From the NCBI GenBank assembly GCA_031364965.1, contig JANLXF010000164.1, forward strand, positions 1 through 23,375: a DNA stretch of 23,375 nt, read 5' to 3'. The position numbers and the translations under genes were made by a program. Numbering within the stretch: position 1 is the stretch's first letter; the number at the start of each line of letters is the position of its first letter. This stretch comes from JAOUEA01 sp031364965. Its GTDB lineage: Bacteria; Actinomycetota; UBA4738; HRBIN12. The notes under the pieces are model-generated. The model ran no database searches. It was not told where the DNA came from and was given only the letters and a program-made list of their open reading frames with translations. Positions 14,859 through 21,917 of the stretch are shown here, piece by piece.

Positions 14859-15068
14859 TCAGACGTCGTGGAGGACGATGAGATCGATGATGCTGGTCAG
14901 ACGAGGCGCTGCCTGAGATTGGAGTGAGGAGAACTCACCTCGACACGACCTCCGAGCGTCTCCCATCAGTCTGAGCGTGACGAGGGTCCCGACCGCCTCC
15001 ATGGTGACGAAGGCGGCCGCGGATGCATCCAGGGTGATCGACCGCCCGCCTGGCCTCAGGTTGTCCGA
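14859..15068 (-). pseudogene. Possible STAS-domain remnant, opposite strand
   Basis: The minus-strand frame between a TAG (15069-15071) and a TGA (14859-14861) encodes 69 residues: ITLDASAAAFVTMEAVGTLV, then SSLQSQAAPRLTSIIDLIVL and HDV. The layout, a strand with LDxS, a helix after a short loop, and a C-terminal helix of RxxxIxDLxxLxDV type, resembles the second half of a STAS domain. It has no start codon before the conserved part and no N-terminal strands, so it is probably a truncated gene. It sits tail-to-tail with the STAS-sigma fusion. The assignment is tentative, made by eye. Confidence 0.3.
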
Positions 15069-15371
15069 CTAGGGGTCTGGTGAGGCGTCCGCCACCCTGG
15101 GACTAACGGTGGAGAACGCTCCCGATACTGCCAACTGATCTGAGGGTCGCGGACTTAAAGACCGAGATGGTCGGGCGTCCCCAGCTCAAGGGTCAGACCT
15201 CCGGCTAGGAAACGACGGGGCGGACCCCCCGGTGCCGTCATAACCGGGGGATCCGCACTCGCCGTCTTATCGCCCGGGACGGGAGAGCGAGGTAGGAGCG
15301 ACTCATCTGGAAGCGAGCGCGTGCCTACGGTGTCCCGCCTGCTCCTCCTGGACGCGGTTCCTCGTTGTGCG
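15069..15371. other. Gene-poor stretch inside the tRNA-bounded region
   Basis: No convincing coding frame is seen on either strand. The only clear structure is the long inverted repeat at 15220-15256. Short open frames here lack ribosome-binding sites and the third-position G/C bias of the surrounding genes. Confidence 0.5.
15220..15256 (-). terminator. Strong G/C-rich hairpin
   Basis: Arms 15220-15233 and 15243-15256 pair over 14 positions with one mismatch around a 9-base loop. The only gene pointing at it is the minus-strand fragment ending at 15372, about 115 bases away, so it is probably the left-over terminator of that gene. A regulatory RNA structure is an alternative. Confidence 0.45.
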
Positions 15372-15572
15372 CTAGGGCGAGTCGAACCCTCCGTAGATGT
15401 CGGAGTTGCCGAACGTGAACGGACAGCGAGCATTCACCTTCGGGGTGGTCGCGGTCTCGCGATCGGCGATCGCCTGGCGGTACCGGTTGATGGCCGGACA
15501 GGCCGCGGCGTCGCGCACGTCGTTCCAGACCGCCATGGCGCCCTGGAGTTCCGCCGGGCCCTTGCTCGGCAA
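15372..15572 (-). pseudogene. C-terminal fragment of a secreted protein (sialidase/BNR-like end, tentative)
   Basis: The minus-strand peptide contains LQGAMAVWNDVRDAAACPAI, then NRYRQAIADRETATTPKVNA and RCPFTFGNSDIYGGFDSP before the stop. Two cysteines, the VWNDVRD segment and the FGNSDIYGG end look like the last repeat of secreted sialidase or BNR-repeat proteins, where a similar AVWxDxR motif closes the propeller. Codon use is good. Upstream the frame stays open for only about 50 bases, without a start or signal peptide, so the N-terminal bulk is missing. The opposite-strand frame starting at 15397 is an antisense shadow of this fragment in its first half. Family call is inference from motif style. 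Confidence 0.4.
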
Positions 15573-15599
15573 GGTCGCTGCCGCGCTTCGTGCTGCAGG

Positions 15600-15902
15600 C
15601 CATGGGAGCGACTACTACCAGGCTGCACACCCAAAGAAAGTTGCGGCAGACTTCCAGGACGCTGCCGTTGCTGCGGAGAAGGCAGCAGTCATGGTGGCGG
15701 CAGATGCTGAGGTTGCCGGCTGCTGCACGACGCTGCTGACCGGTACCACGCCGCGAGCCAGGTGCTCGCGCGCAACGCCACCGCTCCGCTCAAGGAATGG
15801 AGTGACAACACCCAGGCGGCGACTGCGAAGCTCAAGGTCGCAGACGACCTCGTCGATAAGGCATCGACCGCTCTAGACAGCGCGACGATCCCCCAGTGTT
15901 AG
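15600..15902 (+). pseudogene. Frameshifted Ala-rich helical protein fragment
   Basis: Two pieces of good coding sequence lie in different frames. In frame with 15637, KKVAADFQDAAVAAEKAAVM continues to AADAEVAG near 15720; in the frame ending at TAG 15900-15902, LLHDAADRYHAASQVLARNA runs through PLKEWSDNTQAATAKLKVAD to STALDSATIPQC. Together they form a long amphipathic, Ala-rich helical protein with a C-terminal Cys. One frameshift near 15711-15722 separates them. A possible lipobox (LLPGCTPK, 15612-15635) lies just upstream in the other frame, which would need a second shift near 15636; a hydrophobic signal before it is not seen, so this part is weak. The family is not recognised. Confidence 0.4.
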
Positions 15903-16009
15903 GGGTCAAGGGCCCCCCCAAAAAAACTCGTGGGGGAATCTTGGGGGAGCGGACACCCCGAAGTCGTCGCAGGCTTGGAGGCTAATTCCGCATCGCGGCA
16001 GGTCAGAGC

Positions 16010-16095
16010 TGGTGCGAGAGGGGGGAGTCGAACCCCCACGCCCTTGCGGGCACTGGGACCTAAACCCAGCGCGTCTGCCATTCCGCCACTCTCGC
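16010..16095 (-). tRNA. tRNA-Leu, anticodon UAG
   Basis: Read on the minus strand, the 86 bases fold into a class II tRNA: acceptor stem GCGAGAG paired with CTCTCGC, discriminator A and an encoded CCA (16010-16012), anticodon stem CTGGG/CCCAG around loop TTTAGGT (anticodon TAG at 16060-16062), a long variable arm GCCC-GCAA-GGGC, and a T-arm with GGGGG/CCCCC around TTCGACT. The long variable arm and anticodon identify a leucine tRNA reading CUN codons. The 3' end points left into the accessory region and its last 21 bases are duplicated at 13267-13287. Confidence 0.97.
16012..16032 (-). repeat. tRNA-Leu 3' end as attachment site (right copy)
   Basis: This segment of the tRNA gene is the second copy of the 21-base direct repeat (first copy 13267-13287). 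Recombination between the copies would remove 2,745 bases and leave the tRNA intact. Just outside it, at 15930-15960, is a G-rich doublet (GGGGGAATCTTGGGGGAG) of the sort often found at the 3' end of integrase genes next to att sites; no integrase reading frame remains. Confidence 0.75.
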
Positions 16096-16136
16096 GTGCG
16101 CCCAGGCTAATCCATCGGCTCGACGCTCCCGCCGCT

Positions 16137-17105
16137 TCACGCCTCCCGGATCCGCGGGTCCAGGTATCCGTACGCGATGTCGGCCACCAGGTTCGCGACG
16201 ATAAGGGTGGCGCTGAACAGCAGGAACATCGCCTGGAGCACGGGGAAGTTCCGCGTGGTGGACGCCGTCACCATCAGCAGTCCCAACCCCGGGTAGCCGA
16301 ACACGTACTCGACCGCGATCGACCCGCTCAACACCACACCTGTGCTGAGCGCGAGCAGCGACGCGACCGGCAGCAGCGCGTTCCGCACCGCGTGGCGGTT
16401 GCGTACCGTCTCCTCGCCGACGCCTTTCGCGCGCGCGGTGACCAGGTAGTCCTCGCCGATCGTGTCGACCATCGACTGCCGCATCACCAGGTAGAACGGC
16501 CCGAACGCGACGAGCGTCAGCGTGATCAGCGGCAGCACCGCGTGGTTCCAGCGGTCGGCGACCCACGACAGGCCGCCCACCTCCACGAGCGACCGAGACC
16601 CCGAGACCGGGAACCACCGCAGCATCCCGCCGAACACCGTGACGATCAGCATGGCCATCAGGAACGGCGGCGTGGACATCAGCACCACCGCGATCCCCGT
16701 CGTGCCGCGGTCGAGGGGCCCCGCGCGCTTCCATCCGCCGCGGATCCCGAGCGCGATGCCGGCGCCGGCGGCCAGCATCGTCGCCGCCCCCATCAGGAAG
16801 ATCGACGGCGGCGCGAACCGGCGGATCACCGACCAGGTCGGCAAGCCGCGGCTGAACTCCTCGCCGAAGTCGAGCGTCGCGGTCTGCCGCAGGAACACGA
16901 CGAACTGGTCGGGGAACACCGGCTGGTCGAGCGCGTACTCCTTCGTGAGCTCCTCGACCTTGTCGGCCTCCGACGCCCCGGCCGCGTTCGCCAGCACGTC
17001 GAGCGGATCGTTCGGCAGCAGCCGGAAGAGCACGAAGTCGAAGACCAGGATGAGGAACAGCGTGACGAGGGCCGCGAACACCTTCCTCGACATGTATCTG
17101 CGCAC
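16137..17105 (-). CDS. ABC transporter permease, OppB/DppB type (orphan)
   Basis: A permease of about 322 residues for peptide, nickel or similar solute import. After an N-terminal helix (RKVFAALVTLFLILVFDFVL) comes the family segment RLLPNDPLD, then several membrane spans, and the cytoplasmic EAA-type loop DYLVTARAKGVGEETVRNRH that docks to the ATPase. The end, VADIAYGYLDPRIREA, is typical of OppB. GTG at 17105 is preferred because GAGGGAG (17111-17117) lies upstream; a GTG at 17141 would add 12 residues but overlaps the -10 box. Normally OppC, the ATPases and a binding protein are adjacent, but here tRNA-Leu follows 41 bases after the stop and a broken acyltransferase lies upstream, so the system is incomplete locally. 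Confidence 0.9.
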   Translation of the reverse strand: MRRYMSRKVFAALVTLFLILVFDFVLFRLLPNDPLDVLANAAGASEADKVEELTKEYALDQPVFPDQFVVFLRQTATLDFGEEFSRGLPTWSVIRRFAPPSIFLMGAATMLAAGAGIALGIRGGWKRAGPLDRGTTGIAVVLMSTPPFLMAMLIVTVFGGMLRWFPVSGSRSLVEVGGLSWVADRWNHAVLPLITLTLVAFGPFYLVMRQSMVDTIGEDYLVTARAKGVGEETVRNRHAVRNALLPVASLLALSTGVVLSGSIAVEYVFGYPGLGLLMVTASTTRNFPVLQAMFLLFSATLIVANLVADIAYGYLDPRIREA

Positions 17106-17130
17106 CGCTGCTCCCTCGGCCGGAGCGAGC

Positions 17131-17136
17131 ATCGTA
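17131..17136 (-). promoter_or_regulatory. -10 box of the permease gene
   Basis: On the minus strand TACGAT fits the TAnnnT -10 pattern and lies about 13 bases before the GAGGGAG ribosome-binding site, giving a leader of about 20 bases before GTG 17105. A weak -35-like TTCCAT lies 18 bases upstream. Confidence 0.4.
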
Positions 17137-17350
17137 GGCACGATCTCGGGAACGATGGAACCGCCACCTCACGGCGATCGACGAAGGACCGCCGCGCGGC
17201 TCTGCGAGGGTCTGCTGCGCACCTTGCACGGTGGGCCGGCCGGCCCGCGGAAACCGGGGCCACCACCCCATCCCGCCTCCGCGATGCGCTCGCGCGCTGG
17301 CGGTGTGAGCACGCAGATGCGCGAGCTGTCAGTGGCGGAAGCGGGGACGA

Positions 17351-18064
17351 ATGAGGCGCGTTATCTCCGGACCGACGCGCCTGGCCTATCTCGACAACCT
17401 GCGAGTGATCATGGTCGCCGGTGTGATCGCGGGGCACGCGATCGCCGGGTATGCGGGCATGAACTGGACCTACGCCGACGTCGCCGAAGGTGAGATGGGG
17501 GCGGGATCCCAGGCGGTATTCGGGCTGCTGACCCTGCCGTTCGCGGTGTTCATGATGGCCTTGTTCTTCCTCGTGGCCGGTCTGCTTACGCCGGCCTCGC
17601 TCGACCGCAAGGGCGCTCGACGCTTCGCCCGCAACCGGCTCATCCGACTCGGCATCCCACTCGCGGCCTTCACGTTCGTGCTGTGGCCCTTGATGACGTT
17701 CGGGCTCTACGGCGGCCGCGGGCTCCGACTGGGGTCTGTGGGATGTGTACACGGACGACCCGATCCTCGCCAACGGCCCGCTGTGGTTCGTCGAGGTGCG
17801 TTTGATCTACTCGCTCGTCTCCACGGGCTGGGTCGCGCGGCCACCGCGCACCCGACCCCGCCGCGACGGGACCGCTCCAGGCCCGCCACCTACGCGGCCT
17901 TCATGATCCAGGGGTTGCCGCTGATCGTGGCCGCCCTTGCCCTTCGTGCGTTCGAGGTGCCGCTCGAGGTCAAGGCCCTGCTCGTGGCGGCTCTGGGGAT
18001 CGCCGGTTCGTTTGCTTCGGGCTGGTCCCTGGTGACGCACACGCGGCTCGGCCGCTTCCTGTGA
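17351..18064 (+). pseudogene. Broken acyltransferase-3 family membrane protein
   Basis: The N-terminal part (RLAYLDNLRVIMVAGVIAGH) is the first helix of acyltransferase-3 (OafA-like) proteins with the conserved His, followed by further spans to PLMTFGLYGG. Near 17720 the frame shifts: the family text continues one frame over as GSDWGLWDVYTDDPILANG, PLWFVEVRLIYSLVSTGW. After about 17860 the match jumps to the last helices in the original frame (TYAAFMIQGLPLIVAALALR to the end, RLGRFL). About 100 or more residues expected between are absent. The nominal frame is continuous by chance across the damage and would give a 237-residue non-functional protein. Such enzymes acylate surface sugars; this copy is almost certainly inactive unless the damage is an assembly error. 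Confidence 0.75.
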
Positions 18065-18084
18065 CGCCGCGGTCACCGCACGAG

Positions 18085-18129
18085 TGGTGGGCCCCCGGGG
18101 ACTTGAACCCCAAACCTGCGGATTAAGAG
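18085..18129 (-). pseudogene. 3' half of a tRNA-Lys(CUU) gene (probable att scar)
   Basis: On the minus strand the sequence runs from an anticodon loop CTCTTAA (18123-18129, anticodon CTT) through a T-arm with TTCAAGT, a 3' acceptor strand GGGGCCC, discriminator A and an encoded CCA (18085-18087). The sequence 5' of the loop does not form the matching anticodon stem, D-arm or acceptor strand, so only the 3' half of a tRNA gene is present. Crossover in the anticodon loop is a common integration point, so this is read as one end of an element whose other end, with the intact tRNA-Lys, lies outside the window. Confidence 0.65.
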
Positions 18130-18255
18130 GTCCGTGCAGCACCCTGCGGAAGCGTCCGGCCACGTCCTCTGACCTGCGAAAACGTCCGGGCCAGAATCGG
18201 TAGAACCCCTGACGAGCGGAGATGTTTTGTCCCAGATTCGTCCCAAGTTGGGGTC

Positions 18256-18556
18256 CTATCCGACGCGCCGAGCATCCGGCCATCCGAACAGCTCGCAGAT
18301 CCGGTCATACCTCCTCGAGTCGGGAAACGCCGTGCCGTCCTCGATGGCGGCGCACTGAGGCCGGGTGATGCCGAGCCGCCGCCCGTCTCCCCGACGCTCT
18401 CATGCCCCAGCGCTCACGATCGCGTCTCAGCATCACAGGGAGCATCGCCACCGCGCTACCGTAGCCCTCGTCATGGACACGCTCCGACTCGTCGGGCATC
18501 GCCGAGCCCCCCGGGTCGGTCGCGACGGGCCTAGGGAAGCTCTCGTCTGAATTCAC
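18256..18556 (-). pseudogene. Frameshifted XRE-type helix-turn-helix regulator
   Basis: The first part, from GTG 18556, encodes ...GYGSAVAMLPVMLRRDRERWGM. Near 18385-18395 the family text continues in the next frame as RLGITRPQCAAIEDGTAFPD, then SRRYDRICELFGWPDARRVG and TAG (18256-18258). The second piece is the recognition half of an XRE/HTH_3 domain, and the RICELFGWP ending is typical of a small actinobacterial HTH family often found by integrases. One base change of frame is enough to join the pieces, so the gene is broken or the sequence has an indel error. It lies next to the tRNA-Lys fragment, where a phage or integrative element regulator would be expected. Confidence 0.55.
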
Positions 18557-18698
18557 GATCCGTAACGGCCCGCTGCTTCGTTATCCCGAGCAGCGGCGCT
18601 GGGATCGCGCCGAGGTCGAGTTTTGGGCTGAGGCGCGGTGTTGGCGAGCACGGCCGTGGCTCAACGTCAAGCAGTTACTCAGGCAGCGGGGGCGCTAG
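18552..18698 (+). pseudogene. Short coding-like fragment, family unknown
   Basis: The plus-strand frame encodes FTIRNGPLLRYPEQRRWDRA, EVEFWAEARCWRARPWLNVK and QLLRQRGR before TAG 18696-18698. Arg/Trp-rich composition and codon choice resemble a real protein end, but the upstream frame is antisense to the XRE fragment and there is no start codon. It is probably debris of a mobile element. Low confidence. Confidence 0.2.
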
Positions 18699-18903
18699 AT
18701 CGGCTCGCTGGAACGCTCGTCGCTCTCTCGAAGGACCGCATGCGGGGCCCACGGAGATTCCTATACTTGCTTGCGTCGGCTGAGTCCGGATCCGCGACCG
18801 CCTCACCGCTGAGGATACGGTCGAAGGCCCTGTGCGCATTCTCGCCCAGTTCCCTGGGATGCACGTTGTCTAACGCGAAGCGAACTTTCAGGAAGTCGTC
18901 CAT
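18679..18903 (-). CDS. Small hypothetical protein, 74 residues
   Basis: ATG at 18903 is preceded by GAGGAG (18909-18914 on the minus strand) at a five-base spacing, the best ribosome-binding site in this stretch. The product begins MDDFLKVRFALDNVHPREL and continues GENAHRAFDRILSGEAVADP, a plausible soluble helical protein, with a less ordered basic C-terminus. No signal peptide or membrane segment. I do not recognise the family. It lies among mobile-element debris and may itself be a cargo gene. The overlapping plus-strand frame from 18638 lacks a ribosome-binding site. Confidence 0.5.
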   Translation of the reverse strand: MDDFLKVRFALDNVHPRELGENAHRAFDRILSGEAVADPDSADASKYRNLRGPRMRSFERATSVPASRSSAPAA

Positions 18904-19205
18904 CTGCGCTCCTCAGGGGGACTCCATCGAGCGATACGCAGCCCGGGGGGGCCCCTTCGTGTCCGATTCCGGGTACCTTCCACTCCTCCATGAGTCCCAG
19001 CGCTCTCCACTGAGCGCTGTCGCCGGGCTCTCACATCCAAGCCCAGGCTACTGGAAAACTCGTTCTCACATCAAAATGCCATCCCGCTGACGGGAGGAAA
19101 GACCTTGGCGAATCGCCACCCCTAACCCATGGCCCAAGCATCACGAATCTGAGATACGGGACCCACCTGGCTGAGCGAAGCCCTCCTCATGCCTGGCGCT
19201 CACGA

Positions 19206-19517
19206 TCAGGGTCGCAGGCGGGCGCGTCCAGCCGAGCTGACGTGTTCGAGCAGCCTCTCGATCGCTTGGTCTTTCCGGCACTTCGCCGGCCCTCGTGCTC
19301 GCCCGCCGCCGCCCGCCCAGCGATGCGATTTGGGCAAGCTCGCCTCGAGGATGTCGGCTGCTTCGCTTTCGGGGCGTTCTAAGGCACGTTGACGGTCGCT
19401 GAACAGCGTCCCACCCCAGACACCGACGAGGTTCGCGGAGGACGCAGTGTCCTCGCTGCGGCTGAAGACGAGGACCAGGCGGCACCCAATCGGGGAGGAG
19501 GGGTTGTCTCCGTTGCT
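19206..19517 (-). pseudogene. Coding-like fragment without a start, family unknown
   Basis: A minus-strand frame bounded by TGA codons (upstream 19518-19520, terminal 19206-19208) encodes 103 residues with good codon use: CRLVLVFSRSEDTASSANLV, GVWGGTLFSDRQRALERPES, EAADILEASLPKSHRWAGGG, and at the end KDQAIERLLEHVSSAGRARL. No ATG, GTG or TTG precedes the coherent part, so the 5' end is missing. The product looks like a cytoplasmic protein with a hydrophobic strand and helical C-terminus. I cannot name it. The longer minus-strand frame at 19141-19572 overlaps it in a different frame and looks like a shadow. Confidence 0.35.
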
Positions 19518-19545
19518 TCAGTTCGGTGCTGCTCCTGCCGATAGT
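19517..19545 (+). promoter_or_regulatory. Possible promoter of the repeat-module protein
   Basis: TTCAGT (19517-19522) and GATAGT (19540-19545) are separated by 17 bases and lie about 50 bases before the ATG at 19599. Match to consensus is partial. Confidence 0.3.
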
Positions 19546-19598
19546 CGAGGAGTCCAAGCAAGGACGGGACACCTGTCGTTGCTCAACAACGAACGGGA

Positions 19599-21917
19599 AT
19601 GATGATGCGCGGACGGAACATCAGCTCGGCGATCGCCTCGCTGGCAGTGGCAGTGGTGATCCCGCTTCTCGTGGCGACCCCCGCCTCTGCTGTGGCGCCC
19701 GTGGCCTCGGCGGCGAACATCTTCCCCCTCGTCCCGAGTGGAACAGCTCCGATCGGTGACATCGTGATCACCGAGGATGCCACGGGCGACCTCCCGGTCG
19801 GCGACATCATCACGCTGCGCATCGTCGATGCGGCCAACGGATCGAAGCTCCATCTCGTATCCACCCCGGTTGTCGGAGCGACCAACGGACTGAACGCGTC
19901 GGTGACAACGACGAGCAGCAGCGGGACTTTGAACGACGAGGTCCTGGTGACGGTCGATACACCGAGCGCAGGCGTGTATCCGGGCGCGCTCACGGTTGCG
20001 GGGCTGAGGGTGAGCGTCGACTCGTCGGTCGCCTACGGGAAAGGCGGGGTCTGGGTGAGCGACAGCTCAGGAGTGATCGCCCCCCCTGGAAGTCCTATCA
20101 AGGTGTTGGACGCGAACGGCATCGGGACGGACCTGAAAGCGACCTACTCATCCGTCAGTAAACCGACCCTGACGAGTACCGGCGCTGGCCAAAGCTCGGG
20201 TGGTCTCACGATCTCGGAGCCTGCCAAGGTCTTCTTCCAGACAGGTGACGTCATCACCTTCAGCATCCGGGACAGCCTCGGCAGCGCCGACACGATCGGC
20301 CTCGACGCCGACCCGACTGCCAGTGGGGGCGGGATGCTCGTGCACGTAAGCGGTCTTACGGGCGGGCCCGTGCAGCAGAACGACAGTGGGTTCAAGGTGG
20401 TCGTGGACGCGAGCGATCCCTCCAACGGATCGGCCTCCACGATCACGCTCGCGAATCTCGTCTACAACACCGCGAAGGCCCCCGTTGGTCCGGTCACGAT
20501 CTCTGCCGTCGTCACGACAGGCGCACCCACCGAGCACATCTACCCTGGACGAGTTGTGAACGCCACGGTCGGAGGCGCGACGACCACGCAATCGAGCGGC
20601 AAACCGATCGTTCCAACCGGAGCTACGGCTCAAACTGCAGCGAATATCACTATCAAGGAGACACCGGGCACGCTGAAGCCGGGCGACTCTTTCTCGCTCG
20701 CGATGCAAGAGCCGGGCGTCACATTCAGTGCCGCTCCTGTCGCCACGGTGACCGACGGGAACATTCTATTGGGAATGTCTAGTGCGACCCTCGACGTAGG
20801 GAAGACGACGGCAACCTGGACGGTCACCACCTCGAGCACGGTGACGTCGTACGTCGTCATCGGTCCGATCTTCTACGACGTCGCAGCCGACGGGGCGGGA
20901 GCGACCGCGGGACACACCGTCTCTGTGCGGGCGAGCGGAAGCGCGGGAAGCGCGTTCACGAGCGACACGGTTGTCAATGCGCTCCTGGCACCGACCAACA
21001 CGACGCTTTTCACGGCCACCTCGTCGCCCGCCACGCCCGAGGCTGCTGGTGACGTGACCTACCAAGAAGCCGGTTCGTCGTTCGCTCCAACGAGCGGATC
21101 GATCGTTCTTCTTGCTCCGTATGCAACCCAGATCGCCGCGTATCGAACGACGTTCGCGCAGGTGCCCGTGGCCAGCGTCACCCCAGGTAGCGGGCTCGTG
21201 CTGGGCACACCGACCGTGAACAACGCCACGATCACGGTGACGACGGCCGACGGCAAGGTGAACGCGCCACCGCAGACGGCCGCAATCTTCCCCGTCTCGG
21301 CGGGCAGCACGTCGCCCGCCACGGTCACGTTCTCGAGCATCTCGTACGTGCTTGGAAGCTACGTGCCGCCGGGCGCCCTCGTGGCCGCCGCGGCGGTCGA
21401 TACGGGCGCATCTGGAACGGGAACCAACGTCTCGGGGAACCAGTTCGTGAACGCCCTGGTCTCTACCGGCAGCCTGCCCGTATACCGCCCCGACGGGATG
21501 ATCAAGGTCTCCACAGCGAGCGCATACCTCGGTAACGACATCTACAGCACCACGGCCGCCGGTCAGACCGTAGCCGTCAAGGCTGCTCGGGGTACCAAGA
21601 AAACGTTCCTCATCCAGGTTCAGAACGACGGGAACTCCCTGGACCAGCTCGCCATCAAGGGGGCGGGCGCCCAGAAGGGGTTCACGATCACCTACCTATT
21701 AGGTGCCAACGGAACGACCTCCATCACATCGCAGGTTATCGCCGGCTCTTATACGACGATCGCGCTCGCGCCGGGCGGGACGACCGTGTTCCGCGCCGTC
21801 ATCGGCGTCAAGGCAACGGCCACGATAGGGACGGTCAAGGCCTTCCTCGTGACGGCCGCGTCCGCGCATGACGCCTCGGTCACCGATGTCGTGAGGGCAT
21901 CGGTCAAAGCCAGATAG
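19599..21917 (+). CDS. Secreted protein with four related modules and a C-terminal beta domain
   Basis: A 772-residue protein with a Sec signal peptide (basic MMMRGRN, hydrophobic 10-26, cleavage near ASA, residue 31). Four modules of about 140-150 residues follow. Each opens with an ITE-like strand and a Gly-Asp turn: GDIVITEDATGDLPVGDIIT (53-72), GGLTISEPAKVFFQTGDVIT (201-220), ANITIKETPGTLKPGDSFSL (348-367) and GDVTYQEAGSSFAPTSGSIV (484-503). Each closes with a strand like LANLVYN or FSSISYV and a variable TGA-type end. From about 625 a different domain begins (YRPDGMIKV), with FLIQVQNDGNSLDQLAIKG and an APGGTTVFRAVIGVK end, a type seen at the C-terminus of many actinobacterial secreted proteins. 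No sortase motif or membrane anchor. Composition is poor in Cys and rich in Thr, Ser, Ala and Gly, suggesting an extended surface or matrix protein; its ligand is unknown. Three ATGs in a row (19599, 19602, 19605) leave the exact start open. Confidence 0.8.
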   Translation: MMMRGRNISSAIASLAVAVVIPLLVATPASAVAPVASAANIFPLVPSGTAPIGDIVITEDATGDLPVGDIITLRIVDAANGSKLHLVSTPVVGATNGLNASVTTTSSSGTLNDEVLVTVDTPSAGVYPGALTVAGLRVSVDSSVAYGKGGVWVSDSSGVIAPPGSPIKVLDANGIGTDLKATYSSVSKPTLTSTGAGQSSGGLTISEPAKVFFQTGDVITFSIRDSLGSADTIGLDADPTASGGGMLVHVSGLTGGPVQQNDSGFKVVVDASDPSNGSASTITLANLVYNTAKAPVGPVTISAVVTTGAPTEHIYPGRVVNATVGGATTTQSSGKPIVPTGATAQTAANITIKETPGTLKPGDSFSLAMQEPGVTFSAAPVATVTDGNILLGMSSATLDVGKTTATWTVTTSSTVTSYVVIGPIFYDVAADGAGATAGHTVSVRASGSAGSAFTSDTVVNALLAPTNTTLFTATSSPATPEAAGDVTYQEAGSSFAPTSGSIVLLAPYATQIAAYRTTFAQVPVASVTPGSGLVLGTPTVNNATITVTTADGKVNAPPQTAAIFPVSAGSTSPATVTFSSISYVLGSYVPPGALVAAAAVDTGASGTGTNVSGNQFVNALVSTGSLPVYRPDGMIKVSTASAYLGNDIYSTTAAGQTVAVKAARGTKKTFLIQVQNDGNSLDQLAIKGAGAQKGFTITYLLGANGTTSITSQVIAGSYTTIALAPGGTTVFRAVIGVKATATIGTVKAFLVTAASAHDASVTDVVRASVKAR

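Noticed and set aside
15930..17354. 474-codon plus-strand open frame starting near the tRNA
   Set aside because: Its start reads through the tRNA-Leu in the antisense direction and the rest is antisense to the permease gene.
18085..18160. A complete tRNA-Lys gene
   Set aside because: Sequence 5' of the anticodon loop cannot pair to form the anticodon stem, D-arm or acceptor stem; only the 3' half is present.
18638..19090. 150-codon plus-strand open frame
   Set aside because: No ribosome-binding site, unusual codon use, and it is antisense to the small gene at 18679-18903 that has a good ribosome-binding site.
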